From: Rossellomorea aquimaris
Lineage (GTDB): Bacteria; Bacillota; Bacilli; Bacillales; Bacillaceae_B
Direction: 5' to 3'
Assembly: GCF_035590735.1 (NCBI RefSeq)
Contig: NZ_CP141595.1
Span: 1,397,001-1,461,000 of the forward strand
DNA length: 64,000 bases
Part shown: positions 26,593 through 34,966 of the stretch, one piece after another
Layout of the letters: each line of letters starts with the position of its first letter
Numbering within the stretch: the first letter of the stretch is position 1
Notes under the pieces: generated by a model
Seen by the model: the letters and a program-made list of their open reading frames with translations, nothing else
The model's database searches: none
What the model was told of the DNA's origin: nothing
Program-made: the position numbers and the translations under genes

Positions 26593-27621
26593 ATGGTGAA
26601 ACCGTTCGTGCCACAATTGGTCTACTTTGAACCCAATGCCTTGGAATATCCCCTGGGTAAAGAGCTCAAAGAAAAGTTTGAAAAAATGGATGTGGAAATC
26701 AGGTACACAACATCGCATAATCAGGTTCGTAATTTGCCAGGGGACAACCATTTTCAGAAATACCGGATTGCAAAATCCACACTAGTAGTCGGAGTGAGAA
26801 AAACGTTGAAGTTTGATACATCCAAACCGTCTGCTGAATATGCCATCCCATTTGCAACAGGGTGCATGGGGCACTGTCACTATTGCTATTTGCAAACAAC
26901 GATGGGGAGTAAACCATATATACGAACGTATGTGAATGTGGATGAAATATTAGAGTCGGCGGACAAGTATATTGCAGAAAGAGCTCCTGAATTCACACGC
27001 TTTGAAGCTGCTTGTACGTCCGATATCGTAGGGATCGATCATCTCACTCATACCCTAAAACGAGCCATCGAGCATTTTGGGGAATCCGAGCATGGCAAGC
27101 TTCGTTTTGTGACGAAATTCCATCACGTGGACCATCTGCTTGATGCGAAGCATAATGGAAAAACGAGATTCAGGTTCAGTATCAATGCCGATTATGTGAT
27201 AAAGAATTTTGAGCCTGGTACATCTCCTTTGGATAAGCGCCTCGAGGCAGCGGGAAAGGTAGCGAGAGCGGGATATCCATTAGGATTCATTGTGGCACCT
27301 ATCTATATCCATGAAGGGTGGCAGGAAGGGTATAAGCGAATGTTTGAACACTTGGAAGCTCATCTGCCGGAAGAAGCGAAAAAGGATTTGACCTTCGAAT
27401 TCATTCAACATCGATTCACAAAACCGGCTAAAAGAGTCATCGAGAAAAATTATCCGATGACAAAGCTTGAATTAAACGAGGAAGAACGGCGGTACAAATG
27501 GGGGAAGTACGGGATAGGCAAGTATATCTATCAAAAGGATGAAGAGCAGGAAATGAAAGATCATCTGTATGCCTACATGGAAAAACATTTTCCAAAAGCG
27601 AAGCTGGAGTATTTCACCTAA
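26593..27621 (+). CDS. splB: SplB, spore photoproduct lyase
   Basis: A 342-residue radical-SAM enzyme that repairs the spore photoproduct (5-thyminyl-5,6-dihydrothymine) during germination. The [4Fe-4S] motif C-x3-C-x2-C is at Cys91, Cys95, Cys98 (GCMGHCHYCYL), and Cys141 (EAACTSDIVG) is the known hydrogen-atom donor position. Length equals that of the B. subtilis enzyme. GGAGGG precedes the ATG. Second gene of the splAB operon. Confidence 0.97.
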   Translation: MVKPFVPQLVYFEPNALEYPLGKELKEKFEKMDVEIRYTTSHNQVRNLPGDNHFQKYRIAKSTLVVGVRKTLKFDTSKPSAEYAIPFATGCMGHCHYCYLQTTMGSKPYIRTYVNVDEILESADKYIAERAPEFTRFEAACTSDIVGIDHLTHTLKRAIEHFGESEHGKLRFVTKFHHVDHLLDAKHNGKTRFRFSINADYVIKNFEPGTSPLDKRLEAAGKVARAGYPLGFIVAPIYIHEGWQEGYKRMFEHLEAHLPEEAKKDLTFEFIQHRFTKPAKRVIEKNYPMTKLELNEEERRYKWGKYGIGKYIYQKDEEQEMKDHLYAYMEKHFPKAKLEYFT

Positions 27622-27628
27622 AAAAAAG

Positions 27629-27664
27629 GGACTGATTACAATACAATATAAGTTGTAATCAGTC
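27629..27664. terminator. Bidirectional terminator
   Basis: GGACTGATTACAA...TTGTAATCAGTCC, 13-bp perfect stem between convergent splB and the ArsC-like gene; the A run before it gives T on the minus strand. Confidence 0.92.
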
Positions 27665-27667
27665 CTC

Positions 27668-28096
27668 TTAATGTAGTTGTGGTAGAAGATTTTCCAAATC
27701 TTTCACTCTCATGGCAATTTCATCACAAATTTCCTGATAGTGCACCCATTCTTCAATGAGTGTCGCAGAACGCTTCCTTGGATTAGGTAAATTCCAATAG
27801 ATGACTTTATCTTCTAATTCAGATGGTATTTCTATCTTGTCATCATATTCTGTATCCTGAATCGCAATAATAACCGAAGCATTACCGAGTTCATTCATTT
27901 CAATGCGTGTAAGTGGGAATGTGCTAATATCAATACATAACTCTTTCATTGCTAAAACGCTGAATTCAGCACGACTCTCAGCAACCCATCCGGCACTTTT
28001 GAATGACCAGTCGGACACATCGAGCTTCTCGGCCCAACCTTCAGCTATCAAGCTGCGATGTTGACTACTTGAAAGAAAATAGACTGTTTTATTCAT
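27668..28096 (-). CDS. ArsC/low-molecular-weight-phosphatase-like protein lacking catalytic cysteines
   Basis: A 142-residue protein aligned along its whole length with thioredoxin-coupled arsenate reductase ArsC (VYFLSSSQHRSLIAEGWA, CIDIS, IIYWNLPNP-like VIYWNLPNP, EICDEIAMRVKDL). The P-loop normally reads C-T-G-N-S-C-R-S; here Ser9 and His13 replace the nucleophile Cys10 and Cys15, and no Cys occurs in the Cys82/Cys89 region. It cannot be an arsenate reductase or a normal phosphatase. ATG 28096 is chosen (AAAGGAAC upstream); the frame continues to 28156. Possible ligand-binding or regulatory derivative. Confidence 0.78.
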   Translation of the reverse strand: MNKTVYFLSSSQHRSLIAEGWAEKLDVSDWSFKSAGWVAESRAEFSVLAMKELCIDISTFPLTRIEMNELGNASVIIAIQDTEYDDKIEIPSELEDKVIYWNLPNPRKRSATLIEEWVHYQEICDEIAMRVKDLENLLPQLH

Positions 28097-28467
28097 TTTA
28101 GGTATGTTCCTTTCTATTTTCATGCTGTTATTACTATTTACCCAATCACGTAGCATTTAATCATTAATTACAAAAAAGAAAAGTTTGGAAGTTGATCTGT
28201 AGTCATATAGAATCACTCCACTCCCACATATTGTGTGGGGTGTGAGGAGAAACATAGTAAAAATGTTTTAATTCACCCTGAATCTTCTTCAATTATTAAA
28301 AAAATCAGTATAATAGGAAAAGGAGAATGAAGAAGCAGCGAAAAAACGGATGGGAAGGCAGTTCAGGAAGTGATAATAGAAAAATTTAAAAAATAGTAGT
28401 TTTGCTAAAAGTAATTAAGGGTAAACATCTTTTAATTATTTTGTATTTAGATAGGGGAGGTACATCT
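28097..28467. other. Intergenic region with hairpin
   Basis: Divergent promoter region of the ArsC-like gene and the symporter gene. A hairpin TCCCACA-tattg-TGTGGGG occurs at about 28221-28239. The rest is AT-rich with no further gene seen. Confidence 0.45.
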
Positions 28468-29712
28468 ATGAAATTTAATTTAACAACTAAGATTATTATT
28501 GCCTTAATACTAGGGGCGATTGTAGGATTACTGCTTAATGTTTTTGCTAAAGATATATTTGATATACTAGATCCATATCTGTTTACCCCGTTAGGGAAGA
28601 TATTCCTTAACCTCATCAGCATGCTTGTTGTGCCCATTGTGTTTCTCTCCATCGTTCTTGGATCTGCAGGTCTGGGTGACCCTAAGAAACTGGGGAGAAT
28701 AGGGTTGAAGACCATTGTATTCTTCTTAATGACTACCTGTATTGCCATCATAATTGGATTATCTCTGGCATATGTCATTGATCCCGGTTTGGTAGAGGGG
28801 ATCGACAAAAAACAATCAGAAGGTTTTGAAACGGAAGATGCTCCTCCTGTGGGAGAGACCCTCATGAACATTATTCCAAAAAATCCACTTACGGCGATGA
28901 CAGAAGGAAATATGCTGCAAATCATTGCATTTGCCATCTTTATTGGATTTGGATTAACGGCATTAGGGGAGAAAACAAAAGGAATATTGAAACTCGTGGA
29001 ACAAGGTAATGAACTAATGATGTATCTTGTTACACTTGTTATGAAATTTGCTCCTTATGGTACGTTCGGCTTGATTGCCTCTGCAATCGGAAGTCAAGGT
29101 ATGAGTGCATTGAAGGCCATGTGGCTTTATTTTGTAGTCGTCCTTGCAGCCTTGATCATTCACGCCATCGTTACCTATGGTGGAACGATTCTATTTCTGG
29201 CAAAAAAGAATCCGCTTTGGTTCTTCAAGAATTTCAGTCCTGCGATGAGCGTTGGATTCAGTACATCAAGCAGTAACGCGACGCTTCCCATCTCAATGGA
29301 TGTCGCCCAGCAGCGTTTAGGCGTATCGAAATCGGTAAGCTCCTTCGTACAACCATTGGGAGCTACCATCAACATGGATGGTACTGCGATCATGCAGGGG
29401 GTTGCAACCGTCTTTATCGCTCAGGTATATGGTGTTGATTTATCATTGGAACAACTGATTACGGTTGTACTGACGGCTGTTTTAGCCAGTATCGGTACAG
29501 CAGGGGTTCCTGGAGTCGGATTGATCCTTCTTGCGATGGTTTTAAGCAGTGTAAACCTGCCGGTAGAAGGAATTGGATTAATTCTGGGGATTGACCGCCT
29601 GCTTGATATGGCAAGAACTTCCATCAATATTTCAGGAGATGCAGCGTGTGCGTTGTTTGTGTCAGAATCTGAAAAGAAACGTACGATCAAAGAACAAAGA
29701 GGAGATGCATAA
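28468..29712 (+). CDS. DAACS-family dicarboxylate/amino acid:cation symporter
   Basis: A 414-residue GltP/DctA-type symporter. The serine-rich re-entrant loop STSSSNATLPISM, the NMDGTAIMQG motif of helix 7 and the GTAGVPGVGLILLAMVL and DRLLDMARTSINISGD blocks are all intact, so it should co-transport glutamate, aspartate or a C4-dicarboxylate with H+ or Na+. GGGGAGGT is 6 bases before ATG 28468; the longer frame from 28402 lacks such support. Monocistronic. Confidence 0.9.
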   Translation: MKFNLTTKIIIALILGAIVGLLLNVFAKDIFDILDPYLFTPLGKIFLNLISMLVVPIVFLSIVLGSAGLGDPKKLGRIGLKTIVFFLMTTCIAIIIGLSLAYVIDPGLVEGIDKKQSEGFETEDAPPVGETLMNIIPKNPLTAMTEGNMLQIIAFAIFIGFGLTALGEKTKGILKLVEQGNELMMYLVTLVMKFAPYGTFGLIASAIGSQGMSALKAMWLYFVVVLAALIIHAIVTYGGTILFLAKKNPLWFFKNFSPAMSVGFSTSSSNATLPISMDVAQQRLGVSKSVSSFVQPLGATINMDGTAIMQGVATVFIAQVYGVDLSLEQLITVVLTAVLASIGTAGVPGVGLILLAMVLSSVNLPVEGIGLILGIDRLLDMARTSINISGDAACALFVSESEKKRTIKEQRGDA

Positions 29713-29732
29713 TCTCCTTTAGTTTACATTAA

Positions 29733-29773
29733 ATCGAGTCTATGGCCTTTATAGGTCATAGACTCGATTTTTT
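29733..29773. terminator. Bidirectional terminator
   Basis: AAATCGAGTCTATG...CATAGACTCGATTTTTT between convergent symporter and photolyase genes. Confidence 0.92.
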
Positions 29774-29777
29774 ATAT

Positions 29778-31184
29778 CTATTTTATTTCTTCATAGCGCT
29801 CTAAAGCCCTTTCCCTAGCTGCTTTATGATCGACGATCGGATAGGGATAATTTTCTCCCAGGATGACCCCCGCACCTTCCAGAATATCCACGGAAGCTTC
29901 TGAAGGTTTGTGGATATGTTTATTGGGAACATCTTTTAACTCAGGAAGCCACATCCGGATATAAGTGCCTTCTTCATCGAATTTTTCACTTTGAAGAGTT
30001 GGATTGAAAATACGGAAGTAAGGGGCTGAATCAAAGCCGGAGCCAGCAACCCACTGCCAGCCCATTGAATTATTGGCGAGGTCTGCATCAATCAGTGTAT
30101 CCAAAAACCACTTTGCGCCTTCTTGCCAAGGAATCAGTAAATGCTTGGTCAGGAACGATGCGACGATCATTCTGACACGGTTGTGCATGAACCCCGTTGC
30201 CCATAATTCTCTCATTCCTGCATCGACGATGGGATAGCCCGTCTCTCCTCTTTTCCATTTTTCCAAATGATCCCTTTCCTTTTGCCATTGGAACTCCTTG
30301 AATTTCTTATTTACGGGTAGTGTGGTGGACTCAGGGAAATGTAGCAGAACGGAATAGGAGAAATCTCTCCAAATTAATTGTTTAATGAATGGCTCAACCT
30401 GCACACCTTCCATTTCAAGGAGCGAATGATACAAACTTCTCACCGATATGACACCAAGCGTTAAGTAAGGAGATAAGGTGGAGTGATGGCCTTCTGCAGG
30501 AAAGTCTCTTCCTTCCGAATAGTCCTTGATGCTTTTTTTAACAAAGGCATTATACCTTTTTATAGCAGCTTCTTCGCCGGGGTCCCAAATGCTTTCCATG
30601 ATGTGAAACCAGGGAATAGAAGGTATGAGACTTAAATCGTCCAGGGATAGACCCTCCTCAGCGAGGTCCGGGACCTCCATTTTCTTCACAGATGGGAGAG
30701 GTTTCGGGATTTCCTCCTTCCTTAATGATTTATAAAATGCTGAGTACACTTTATAAGGGGTGTCGTCATCCTTTTTGATTTTCCAAGGCGGAAGAAGAAG
30801 TGTTCCTTCGAATGTTTGAACATCTATTCCCTGTGAGGACAAAGAACGGGCTAAGGCGAGATCCCGCTCATAAGCTCTTGGATCATAGACTCTATTCCAG
30901 TAAACCCCCTGTGCATTTGTTTTCTTAACCCATTGGGGGAGAATATCTGCTACTTTTCCTTTATCTACCCAAAGTCGTCCGTTAATCGATTGAAGAGATG
31001 TTTGAAATGCTTCTAAGTTCTGATGCAGCCACCACTTCTTAGCTTCTCCAGGGAGAAAGTGAGGGGTCTCCTCATCCAGGATATAGAGAGGAATCACCAT
31101 TCCCTCTTGAGAAGCTCTATAGAGAGCAGGGTGATCGTGAATCCGAAGGTCCTCCCTGATAAGGACAATGATGCGTTTTGTCAT
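29778..31184 (-). CDS. phr: Deoxyribodipyrimidine photolyase (CPD class I)
   Basis: A 468-residue flavoprotein that repairs cyclobutane pyrimidine dimers with light. N-terminal photolyase alpha/beta domain (IREDLRIHDHPALY), then the FAD-binding helical domain with WRDFSYSVLLHFPE, GYPIVDAGMRELWATGFMHN and DADLANNSMGWQWVAGSG, including the conserved Asn that contacts FAD N5. Length is typical. It lies 2 kb from splB, the other UV-repair enzyme here, but on the opposite strand as a separate unit. Confidence 0.93.
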   Translation of the reverse strand: MTKRIIVLIREDLRIHDHPALYRASQEGMVIPLYILDEETPHFLPGEAKKWWLHQNLEAFQTSLQSINGRLWVDKGKVADILPQWVKKTNAQGVYWNRVYDPRAYERDLALARSLSSQGIDVQTFEGTLLLPPWKIKKDDDTPYKVYSAFYKSLRKEEIPKPLPSVKKMEVPDLAEEGLSLDDLSLIPSIPWFHIMESIWDPGEEAAIKRYNAFVKKSIKDYSEGRDFPAEGHHSTLSPYLTLGVISVRSLYHSLLEMEGVQVEPFIKQLIWRDFSYSVLLHFPESTTLPVNKKFKEFQWQKERDHLEKWKRGETGYPIVDAGMRELWATGFMHNRVRMIVASFLTKHLLIPWQEGAKWFLDTLIDADLANNSMGWQWVAGSGFDSAPYFRIFNPTLQSEKFDEEGTYIRMWLPELKDVPNKHIHKPSEASVDILEGAGVILGENYPYPIVDHKAARERALERYEEIK

Positions 31185-31311
31185 GATTTTCCCTCCGATA
31201 TAGCCGAAATCGTCAATTCTTTACATAAAGTATAGTAAAATAAACAGGGTGATACAAAAATCGATGGGTTTGATCAAAACGTTTAAATATTCTTGAAAAT
31301 GGAAAATAACT

Positions 31312-31329
31312 TAGTGTAATATTACACTA
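31312..31329. promoter_or_regulatory. Perfect palindromic operator for the XRE regulator
   Basis: An 18-bp perfect palindrome TAGTGTAATATTACACTA. It covers the -10 region of a likely promoter whose -35 is TTGAAA at about 31293-31298, and it lies 24 bases before the XRE start. Autorepression is inferred. Confidence 0.7.
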
Positions 31330-31352
31330 TAAAAGAAGTAAGGTGTGAATCG

Positions 31353-31805
31353 ATGACAAAAGAAGAGATCGTTCTAATCATTTCAGATAAATTAAGGTTA
31401 ATACGAACAGAGGCAGGTTATACACAGGATAAAATGGCGAACATTATCGGATTATCCAAAAAAACCCTGGTTCAAATTGAAAAAGGCAGAGTGATGGCCG
31501 GCTGGACCGCGGTCATTGCCATCTGTGCATTGTTTAAAGATAGTGAAACCTTATCCACCAGTCTTGGGGGGGAGCCCCTTGAAATAATAGAGACCATTGC
31601 TCGGGAAGGCATTGATTATCGGAAGGAGAAAACGTTGGGCGGGAAGGTCTGGTGGAAAGATGTAAAGAAGAATGATGAATACATTCTTCAGCAAAACCTA
31701 TTCAGTCAGCACTTCCGAATTTTGGACTTTGAGGACTATCGGATTTACAGCAGCTTTGACGAAAAGAATGCCCATAAACGTTTTGATGAGTTAACTGGGA
31801 AGTAA
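31353..31805 (+). CDS. XRE-family transcriptional regulator with extra C-terminal domain
   Basis: A 150-residue protein. The Cro/CI-type HTH occupies residues ~10-65 (KLRLIRTEAGYTQDKMANII, GLSKKTLVQIEKGR). The C-terminal ~80 residues (KVWWKDVKKNDEYILQQN, FRILDFEDYRIYSSFDEK) are not a domain I recognise and may sense a ligand or partner. The palindrome at 31312-31329 is the likely operator. Monocistronic, closed by a strong terminator. Confidence 0.82.
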   Translation: MTKEEIVLIISDKLRLIRTEAGYTQDKMANIIGLSKKTLVQIEKGRVMAGWTAVIAICALFKDSETLSTSLGGEPLEIIETIAREGIDYRKEKTLGGKVWWKDVKKNDEYILQQNLFSQHFRILDFEDYRIYSSFDEKNAHKRFDELTGK

Positions 31806-31812
31806 TACATAA

Positions 31813-31850
31813 TGGAGGGACGGACCTCTAAAAGGTCCGTCCCTCTGTTA
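31813..31850. terminator. Bidirectional terminator
   Basis: GAGGGACGGACCT-ctaaa-AGGTCCGTCCCTC, perfect 13-bp stem between convergent genes. Confidence 0.85.
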
Positions 31851-31857
31851 GTTCCAT

Positions 31858-32382
31858 TTATTTTACGACCAGGACGCTGGTTTCGCAGTTTTGAGTGACT
31901 TTTTCACTGACGCTTCCGAGCACCCATTTTTTCATGCCGGATTTACGGCTGCTCCCGACTACTACGAGATCTGCCTGGATTTCTTTTGCATATTCACATA
32001 TGCGTTTTGCTTCTGAACCGGATAGGTGAATATAGTTTGCTTCAATCCCGTAAGGAGAAAGTTTTTCTTTAGCATTTTTCAAAAAGTGATGTGTAGAGGA
32101 GGGAGTCTTAATTTCATGACGTTCTTCCTCCTTCGAATGAATTTTGTTGTCTGGTGAAACTGAAAGATTCCCCATATAATTGTTATCAAACCCTGGTGAA
32201 GTATCTGCCAATGCATGGGTAGGGGTATAGTTGTCATGACTTTCATTTGCTACCTTTTCATCTGATATATGGAGTACGGTTAATTGTGTATCTATAGAAC
32301 CTTTTATTAATTTTTGTACTTCATCCAATGCTTTCTTGCTTCCATCGGTTTCGTCATAAGCTAACAAAATATGTTTATACAT
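31858..32382 (-). CDS. Universal stress protein (UspA family)
   Basis: A 174-residue Usp-domain protein: N-terminal MYKHILLAYDETDGSKKAL and C-terminal ATP-binding VVVGSSRKSGMKKWVLGSVSE with CETSVLVVK. A hydrophilic insert (residues ~48-95) is longer than in most single-domain Usp proteins. GAGGTG is 6 bases from ATG 32382; an upstream in-frame GTG at 32391 coincides with the ribosome site. Role in general stress survival is inferred from the family. Confidence 0.87.
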   Translation of the reverse strand: MYKHILLAYDETDGSKKALDEVQKLIKGSIDTQLTVLHISDEKVANESHDNYTPTHALADTSPGFDNNYMGNLSVSPDNKIHSKEEERHEIKTPSSTHHFLKNAKEKLSPYGIEANYIHLSGSEAKRICEYAKEIQADLVVVGSSRKSGMKKWVLGSVSEKVTQNCETSVLVVK

Positions 32383-32493
32383 CAAAATCACCTCATCAAT
32401 AGGATATCTATTATTTACCCAATATTAAGTTTTTTAATCTTTTCAGGAAAACGATGAAGGAATAAAGACCATTTTAATACTGATTCAACAATA

Positions 32494-32541
32494 AAAAGAA
32501 AGAGCAGAACGGGGGGAAGATCCGTTCTGCTCTTTCTTATT
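32494..32541 (-). terminator. Terminator hairpin within a nested inverted repeat
   Basis: AGAAAGAGCAGAACGG...CCGTTCTGCTCTTTCT; on the minus strand it runs into TTTTTATTG. It would end the transcript of the 22-residue peptide. An outer inverted repeat AATAAAGACCATT (32461-32473) / AATGGTCTTTATT (32582-32594) encloses it. Confidence 0.8.
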
Positions 32542-32592
32542 GATTAAAACTCATATAATAGCAGGAATAATGTTTAATTTGAATGGTCTTTA

Positions 32593-32661
32593 TTAAAGCA
32601 TGCTTATAATCCAACCAATGACAACAATTGCTCCAATGACCATTAAGATTGTACGTACCAT
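32593..32661 (-). CDS. 22-residue hydrophobic peptide
   Basis: A very short ORF with a strong ribosome site (GAGGTG, 6 bases before ATG 32661). The peptide begins MVRTILMVIGAIVVIGW and is a single membrane helix. Its own terminator lies downstream, so it looks like an independent transcription unit between the stress protein and the sigma-54 activator. I do not know a named family. Stop codon sits inside the outer inverted repeat. Confidence 0.6.
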   Translation of the reverse strand: MVRTILMVIGAIVVIGWIISML

Positions 32662-32734
32662 TAAAATCACCTCGACTTATCGTATCAATGAAATATGTTT
32701 TGTATTTCTAACCGGTTAATGTAAAGTTACCCTG

Positions 32735-34792
32735 TTAACGAATAGTTAAAACCTGCTCCAGATTATTATTTAACCAGGTTACTCCTTCAGGCGTTATTTC
32801 TGTTCCAATTCGCCCTCTCTGTATCAATACATATCCTAAATCCTGGAGTTCGTTTAATCTTGTCCGAATTTGTTGAACGGATAGAGGAGTGGAGCTTCGT
32901 TGCAAGGAAGAATAAATCTTTTGTCTGCTGGCTCGCTTTCCTTCTTCGAAAAATTCAACTAAAGCGGTAAGGATATTTACATACTCACCGGTTTTAGACA
33001 TTGAGATAGCAGGAAGGGAAAAGGTACCCTTAGTATGTTCCTTTTCAATGAAATTATAATGATTTTTCGGTAATTGATGAACCGTTAACCGATTTTGTTC
33101 TGCAACGGTGATCATGTAAAGAAGTGTATTCTTAAGTTCCCGGATATTCCCGCTCCAAGGTGCTTTCTTCAATGCATCTAATACAACCACGTCGATTTTA
33201 GTGATTTTGCTTTGTTCCATACGGAGGAAATTCTCGATGAGAAGGGGGATATCTTCGCTTCGATCACGGAGACTAGGCAGCTGCAATGATAGAACTTTCA
33301 GACGGTGATAGAGATCTTCACGAAACGATCCTTCTATTATTAAAGTTTGGAGATCCCTGTTCGTTGCAGCTATGATCCTGACATCAACAGGAATGTTCTT
33401 GTTTCCTCCAATCCGTCTGATCTCCATTTCCTGAAGAACCCTCAGGAGCCTTGCTTGAAGCTTTAGGCTAATGTCACCAATCTCATCAAGAAACAGGGTT
33501 CCCCCGTCTGCTTGTTCAAATAATCCCTTTTTTCCTCCTTTTTTTGCACCGGTGAAGGCTCCGTCCTCATAGCCGAATAATTCACTTTCTAATAAATCTT
33601 CAGGCAATGCGCTGCAGTTTACAGCAAGATACGGACTGTTTTTTCGGGACGAATCATTATGCATGGCACTTGAGAACAGTTCTTTTCCTGTACCGGTTTC
33701 CCCATAAATTAAAACCGGAACCTCACTTTTTGCGAGCTTTTGGGCAATCATCTTGGTTTCATTGATAAGGGCACTTTCCCCCAGTATGCTTTCAAATGTG
33801 TATTTGGCAATATATCCTCTTCTTTGAAGCTCCCGTTTTCGAACCTTTTCCATCTCGATGGTTTCTTCCATATCTTTAAACGTTGCGACGATGACTCCCT
33901 CTGTTTTCAAACGGAAACGATAGACCATCACATTCTGCTGACGGAGAGTGAAATATTGTTGATCTTCATCCTGATGAGACGTCAAAAAGTGATTGAGCTC
34001 GATATTCTTGAACACCCTGTTTAGTTTTTTTCCTTTCGCATGGGTAGCTGTGATCCCAACCATTCGTTCAAGCACTTCATTGAATACGGTAATTTCTCCG
34101 TCTTCCTGAAAGGCAAGGATCCCATCATTTACACCATCCACTACTTTATTTAAAAATTTATTTAACGTTTTCGCCCTTCGATTAATGGCACCCAGCTTTT
34201 GACTGAGCTCGATAATCTTTCTCGTATAGCGATCGGTGATATCGAAGGTCAACTGCTCTGACAATTGAAAGTGGTAGATGATTTTCATAATGGTATTCAA
34301 ATCGATCAGGCGTACACCGATATCGATTTTGCTGGGAATGGAAGGTGGGATGCTGGCCGTTTCTCCAGGTGAAATGGCAATATCAATTTGTCTAGGGCAG
34401 TCACCAGTTGGCGAGTATGGAATGTAATCGACATGATCTATACCTAACCGTTTCAGGGTAGAGACTGCTTCTTTGGCTGTTTCGATGAAATCATTCACAT
34501 ATAGTATCTTTTTTCCCGGAGGTAATTCGAAAATACGATCTATGTATTCGTAATTGACGGTTCGACGTGCTTTAATGATGGTGCATGAATCGAAATCGAT
34601 ATACTCCTTCACTTCTGGTGCGATCAGTGCAGAAGAATAAACAATCAATTTATTGGTGAAAAATGTAGGGATTCCTTCATCACAAGCATAACTCGTAATA
34701 TTGATCAGTTCTCCGAAAACGGATTGTAATTGCTCCTTAAGAGCTCTTTCTGTTTCCTTTGTTCCAGCTAATAGAATTAATTCACGTTTCAT
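32735..34792 (-). CDS. Sigma-54-dependent transcriptional activator
   Basis: A 685-residue enhancer-binding protein. Residues ~1-190 form an N-terminal sensor domain reminiscent of PrpR_N, followed by a PAS-like segment (VNDGILAFQEDGEITVFNEV). The AAA+ domain has Walker A GETGTGKE near residue 365, the sigma-54 contact loop GAFTGA near 410 and Walker B GGTLFLDEIGDI. The C-terminus is not a Fis-type HTH but a winged-helix-like domain (TPLSVQQIRTRLNELQDLGY). It is divergent from a perfect -24/-12 promoter that it should activate with SigL. Confidence 0.9.
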   Translation of the reverse strand: MKRELILLAGTKETERALKEQLQSVFGELINITSYACDEGIPTFFTNKLIVYSSALIAPEVKEYIDFDSCTIIKARRTVNYEYIDRIFELPPGKKILYVNDFIETAKEAVSTLKRLGIDHVDYIPYSPTGDCPRQIDIAISPGETASIPPSIPSKIDIGVRLIDLNTIMKIIYHFQLSEQLTFDITDRYTRKIIELSQKLGAINRRAKTLNKFLNKVVDGVNDGILAFQEDGEITVFNEVLERMVGITATHAKGKKLNRVFKNIELNHFLTSHQDEDQQYFTLRQQNVMVYRFRLKTEGVIVATFKDMEETIEMEKVRKRELQRRGYIAKYTFESILGESALINETKMIAQKLAKSEVPVLIYGETGTGKELFSSAMHNDSSRKNSPYLAVNCSALPEDLLESELFGYEDGAFTGAKKGGKKGLFEQADGGTLFLDEIGDISLKLQARLLRVLQEMEIRRIGGNKNIPVDVRIIAATNRDLQTLIIEGSFREDLYHRLKVLSLQLPSLRDRSEDIPLLIENFLRMEQSKITKIDVVVLDALKKAPWSGNIRELKNTLLYMITVAEQNRLTVHQLPKNHYNFIEKEHTKGTFSLPAISMSKTGEYVNILTALVEFFEEGKRASRQKIYSSLQRSSTPLSVQQIRTRLNELQDLGYVLIQRGRIGTEITPEGVTWLNNNLEQVLTIR

Positions 34793-34805
34793 ACGTTTCC
34801 CCCTT

Positions 34806-34880
34806 ATAGTTTAATTGGTTGATAAATGGTTTAATTGTTAAGTATATTTTAACCGATAATAACCATTAGCGCACCAGAAG
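34806..34880. promoter_or_regulatory. Candidate upstream activating sites for the sigma-54 activator
   Basis: Two related blocks lie 35-95 bases before the -24 element: GGTTGATAAATGGTT (34817-34831) and AACCGATAATAACCATTA (34850-34867), the second matching in inverted orientation (TGGTTATTATCGGTT). They are placed as enhancers often are. Confidence 0.4.
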
Positions 34881-34905
34881 TTTGTATTTTCAGATTATTA
34901 TAGAT

Positions 34906-34921
34906 TGGCACGGAACTTGCA
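34906..34921 (+). promoter_or_regulatory. Sigma-54 (SigL) -24/-12 promoter
   Basis: TGGCACGGAACTTGCA is a full match to the sigma-54 consensus TGGCAC-N5-TTGCW, with exactly 10 bases between GG and GC. Transcription should start near 34932 and cover the transporter and dipeptidase genes. Confidence 0.93.
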
Positions 34922-34966
34922 TGTACATATGTGAAGTAAATCATACTGTCAAACGGGGGGAAAGAA

